Assembly (NCBI GenBank): GCA_017417105.1
Contig: JAFPZU010000062.1
Coordinates: 1-34,277, forward strand
Source: Lachnospiraceae bacterium
GTDB taxonomy: Bacteria; Bacillota; Clostridia; Lachnospirales; Lachnospiraceae
Direction of reading: 5' to 3'
DNA length: 34,277 nt
A model generated the notes under the pieces. The model did no database searches and had not been told where the DNA came from. It saw only the letters and a list, made by a program, of their open reading frames with translations. The translations under genes and the position numbers were made by a program. Shown here piece after piece: positions 32,544 to 34,277 of this stretch (its first letter is position 1; each line of letters starts with the position of its first letter).

Positions 32544-32957
32544 ATGGGAGATAATACACCCAGGACAATAGGACTTCCGATGCTCATCGTGGTGTTTGTC
32601 AGTATATGCCTTTATTCCTTCAGTGGGATAGCATATTCTACGGCAAAGAATGCCCTTAAACAGAGCGATGGCATCGTAGAACGGGCGCATAATTATCATG
32701 GAGCCTGCAATGAGGCCGAAAGGGCGCTTGCGGCTCTGGAAAGTGTTCCGACGGAAGAAACAACACTTTCATTTCCTTTTGGTACTGCAATGGAGGAGCT
32801 TCAGGTCACCATAGTACCGAATGAAAACGGTGATGATTATGAGATCAAGAGTTGGGTGGTTTCCGATACGGCCAGCTGGGAAGCACCGACTGACGGTAAC
32901 AGCACATCGGGACCACAGGGGCCTCAGGGACCGGAGGGGCCACAGGGGCCGGAATAA
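32544..32957 (+). CDS. Single-helix protein with short collagen-like tail
   Basis: A 137-residue protein: a short N-terminus, one membrane helix (about 12-32), a helical external region (about 33-75), a small beta region, and then Ser/Thr-rich linker leading to five Gly-Pro-X triplets (GPQGPQGPEGPQGPE, encoded by 32910-32954) directly before the stop. Collagen-type triplets usually form trimers or act as stalks; five are few. The placement between pseudopilin-like genes and pilT suggests a tip or minor subunit exposed outside. No homologue is recognised. Confidence 0.65.
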   Translation: MGDNTPRTIGLPMLIVVFVSICLYSFSGIAYSTAKNALKQSDGIVERAHNYHGACNEAERALAALESVPTEETTLSFPFGTAMEELQVTIVPNENGDDYEIKSWVVSDTASWEAPTDGNSTSGPQGPQGPEGPQGPE

Positions 32958-32975
32958 CAGGATTGGGAGGATGAA

Positions 32976-34022
32976 ATGGTAGAGGAGATCTTAAGACAGG
33001 CGGTCGAGCAAAACGTATCCGATATCTTTATCGTAGCGGGGCGTCCGGTCTCATTTTATAAGAACGGTGTAATAACCAAAGAAGGGTATATCAAGCTTTC
33101 TCCTGATGAAGCGGAACAGAATGTCAGAGAGATCTATGAGCTTGCACACAGAGATATATCAAGGCTGACCGACGGAGGAGATGATGACTTTTCTCTTTCC
33201 GTACCCGGGCTGTCCCGTTTCAGGGTCAGCGGTTACAAGCAGAGAGGCACGATATCCGCGGTACTAAGGGTTATATCCTTTGAACTTCCTGATCCGAAGG
33301 AGTTCAGTATACCTTCCAATATAGTGAAGCTTGGGGAACAGCCGAATGGTATGGTTCTTGTGACGGGACCTGCAGGATCGGGAAAATCTTCCACGCTTGC
33401 CTGTATGATCGATCATATTAACAAGACAAGAGAAGCTCATGTTATAACATTGGAGGATCCTATAGAGTATCTCCACAGGCATGAGCAGAGCATAGTCAGT
33501 CAGAGGGAGATAAGCGTTGATACGGACAGCTATGTAACGGGACTTAGGGCGGCTCTTAGACAGTGCCCTCATGTCATTCTCCTCGGAGAGATGCGTGACT
33601 TCGAAACTATCTCTGTTGCAATGACGGCAGCAGAGACCGGTCACCTGCTGCTTTCGACACTGCATACCATGGGGGCGTCAAACACCATTAACCGTATAAT
33701 AGACGTTTTCCCTGCAAATCAGCAGCGTCAGATTACGGTGCAGCTTTCCTCGGTTCTTCACGCAGTAATATCACAGCAGTTACTTCCCACTGTAAAGGGA
33801 GGCGTAGTTCCGGCTTTTGAGATAATGACCATGACGCCGGCCATAAGAAACATGATCCGGGACGGTAAAGTTCACCAGATAGACGGTATCATCTACTCCA
33901 GTCCCGACGAGAGTATGGTCTCCATGGATGAGAGTATAGTGGCGCTGCTTGAAAAGGGAATAATATCCGAGGAAACGGCGCATAGATACGCCGTTCACCC
34001 GGAACGTCTGAGAACCCATTAA
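32976..34022 (+). CDS. pilT: Type IV pilus retraction ATPase PilT
   Basis: A 348-residue secretion-type hexameric ATPase. Walker A GPAGSGKSST (131-140), Asp box TLEDPIEY (158-165), Walker B ILLGEMRD (201-208), His box STLHTMGA (227-234) and the PilT-specific PAIRNMIRDGK (288-298), which matches the retraction motif AIRNLIRE. ATG 32976 is chosen; an ATG at 32971 lies directly after the GGGAGG ribosome binding site and stops after three codons. It is the last gene of the pilus-like operon, 17 bases before the rRNA promoter. Extension ATPase PilB is not in the window. Confidence 0.93.
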   Translation: MVEEILRQAVEQNVSDIFIVAGRPVSFYKNGVITKEGYIKLSPDEAEQNVREIYELAHRDISRLTDGGDDDFSLSVPGLSRFRVSGYKQRGTISAVLRVISFELPDPKEFSIPSNIVKLGEQPNGMVLVTGPAGSGKSSTLACMIDHINKTREAHVITLEDPIEYLHRHEQSIVSQREISVDTDSYVTGLRAALRQCPHVILLGEMRDFETISVAMTAAETGHLLLSTLHTMGASNTINRIIDVFPANQQRQITVQLSSVLHAVISQQLLPTVKGGVVPAFEIMTMTPAIRNMIRDGKVHQIDGIIYSSPDESMVSMDESIVALLEKGIISEETAHRYAVHPERLRTH

Positions 34023-34039
34023 AATTCTGAAAAAACTTC

Positions 34040-34068
34040 TTGACTTCGGATAAACGGGATGTTATTAT
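34040..34068 (+). promoter_or_regulatory. rRNA operon promoter
   Basis: TTGACT (34040-34045) and TATTAT (34063-34068) are separated by exactly 17 bases, near consensus. The A-rich bases 34021-34036 could serve as an UP element. The first transcribed base is expected near 34075. Confidence 0.85.
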
Positions 34069-34074
34069 ATCGTT

Positions 34075-34277
34075 TGCGCTCGCAAAAAGCGCAATATGCT
34101 TGAAGTGCGCTGTATCGTAGAGAAGAGCGCTGCAAAAAGCAGTAAGGCACCTTGAAAACTGAACAGCAATGCAGCTTTGAAGAAAACCAAAACCAATTCA
34201 AAGAATCAAGCGAACAGAAACAACAGTAACGGAGCGAAGCAAAAGAGCGAAGCCAAGTTCAACTGATGGTTCGAAAC
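34075..34277 (+). other. rRNA operon leader (5' of 16S rRNA)
   Basis: Non-coding. Short hairpins such as gcgct-cgcaaaa-agcgc come first, then GCACCTTGAAAACTGAACAG (34147-34166), a sequence typical of Firmicute rRNA spacers and leaders, followed by A-rich antitermination-like sequence to the window end. The 16S gene itself (AGAGTTTGATCCTGG) is not reached; it should begin just outside. Confidence 0.75.

Noticed and set aside
1..34277. CRISPR array, insertion sequence, integrase or prophage
   Set aside because: No spaced direct repeats, transposase, recombinase or phage structural genes were seen on either strand.

Overview
The window reads as a chromosomal segment of a strictly anaerobic, low-to-mid GC Firmicute, most likely a Lachnospiraceae-type Clostridium relative. 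This is inferred from gene content (oxygen-independent NrdD/NrdG, rubredoxin-rubrerythrin, acetate kinase, LarC, VanW, CotH), from strong AGGAGG-type ribosome binding sites, from heavy use of ATA and AGA codons, and from the rRNA leader at the right end. No species call is possible from the sequence alone. I see no insertion sequence, prophage, CRISPR array or toxin-antitoxin pair.

Left part (1-8716): a leftward block carries mutS2, a response regulator, a ~200 bp palindromic element, a YhaM-type exonuclease and an RlmD-type 23S rRNA methyltransferase. Diverging from mutS2 is a two-gene operon for a membrane-anchored HtrA-like protein whose catalytic triad is mostly lost and a sensor histidine kinase. 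The kinase and the leftward response regulator may be partners. A tRNA-Leu(UAA) on the minus strand follows.

Middle part (8836-21836): a gap with two short broken-looking reading frames; a leftward pair (NYN/LOTUS-domain protein, GH13 glucan hydrolase); rightward rubrerythrin and larC; a structured palindromic leader and nrdD-nrdG; ackA; greA; a leftward anchored unknown protein; a 38-residue membrane peptide; a VanW protein; and an unknown 131-residue protein.

Right part (21943-34277): a tightly overlapping six-gene run (Lrp regulator, aminotransferase, ChbG/YdjC deacetylase, FkbH-like HAD protein, polytopic membrane protein, CotH protein with a C-terminal InlB-type repeat) looks like one envelope or surface-modification operon. 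It is followed, from its own extended -10 promoter, by a compact type IV pilus-like operon: a PilC platform protein, four small single-helix proteins (one ending in a five-triplet collagen-like tail) and a PilT ATPase, with no PilB, prepilin peptidase or canonical pilin in view. Seventeen bases after pilT begins a near-consensus rRNA-type promoter and the leader of an rRNA operon whose 16S gene should start just beyond the window.

The best candidates for something undescribed are the six-gene CotH/FkbH operon, the minimal PilT-PilC operon with the collagen-like tip, the pseudoprotease-kinase pair, and the family of large imperfect palindromes (1-138, 2592-2794, 14213-14322).
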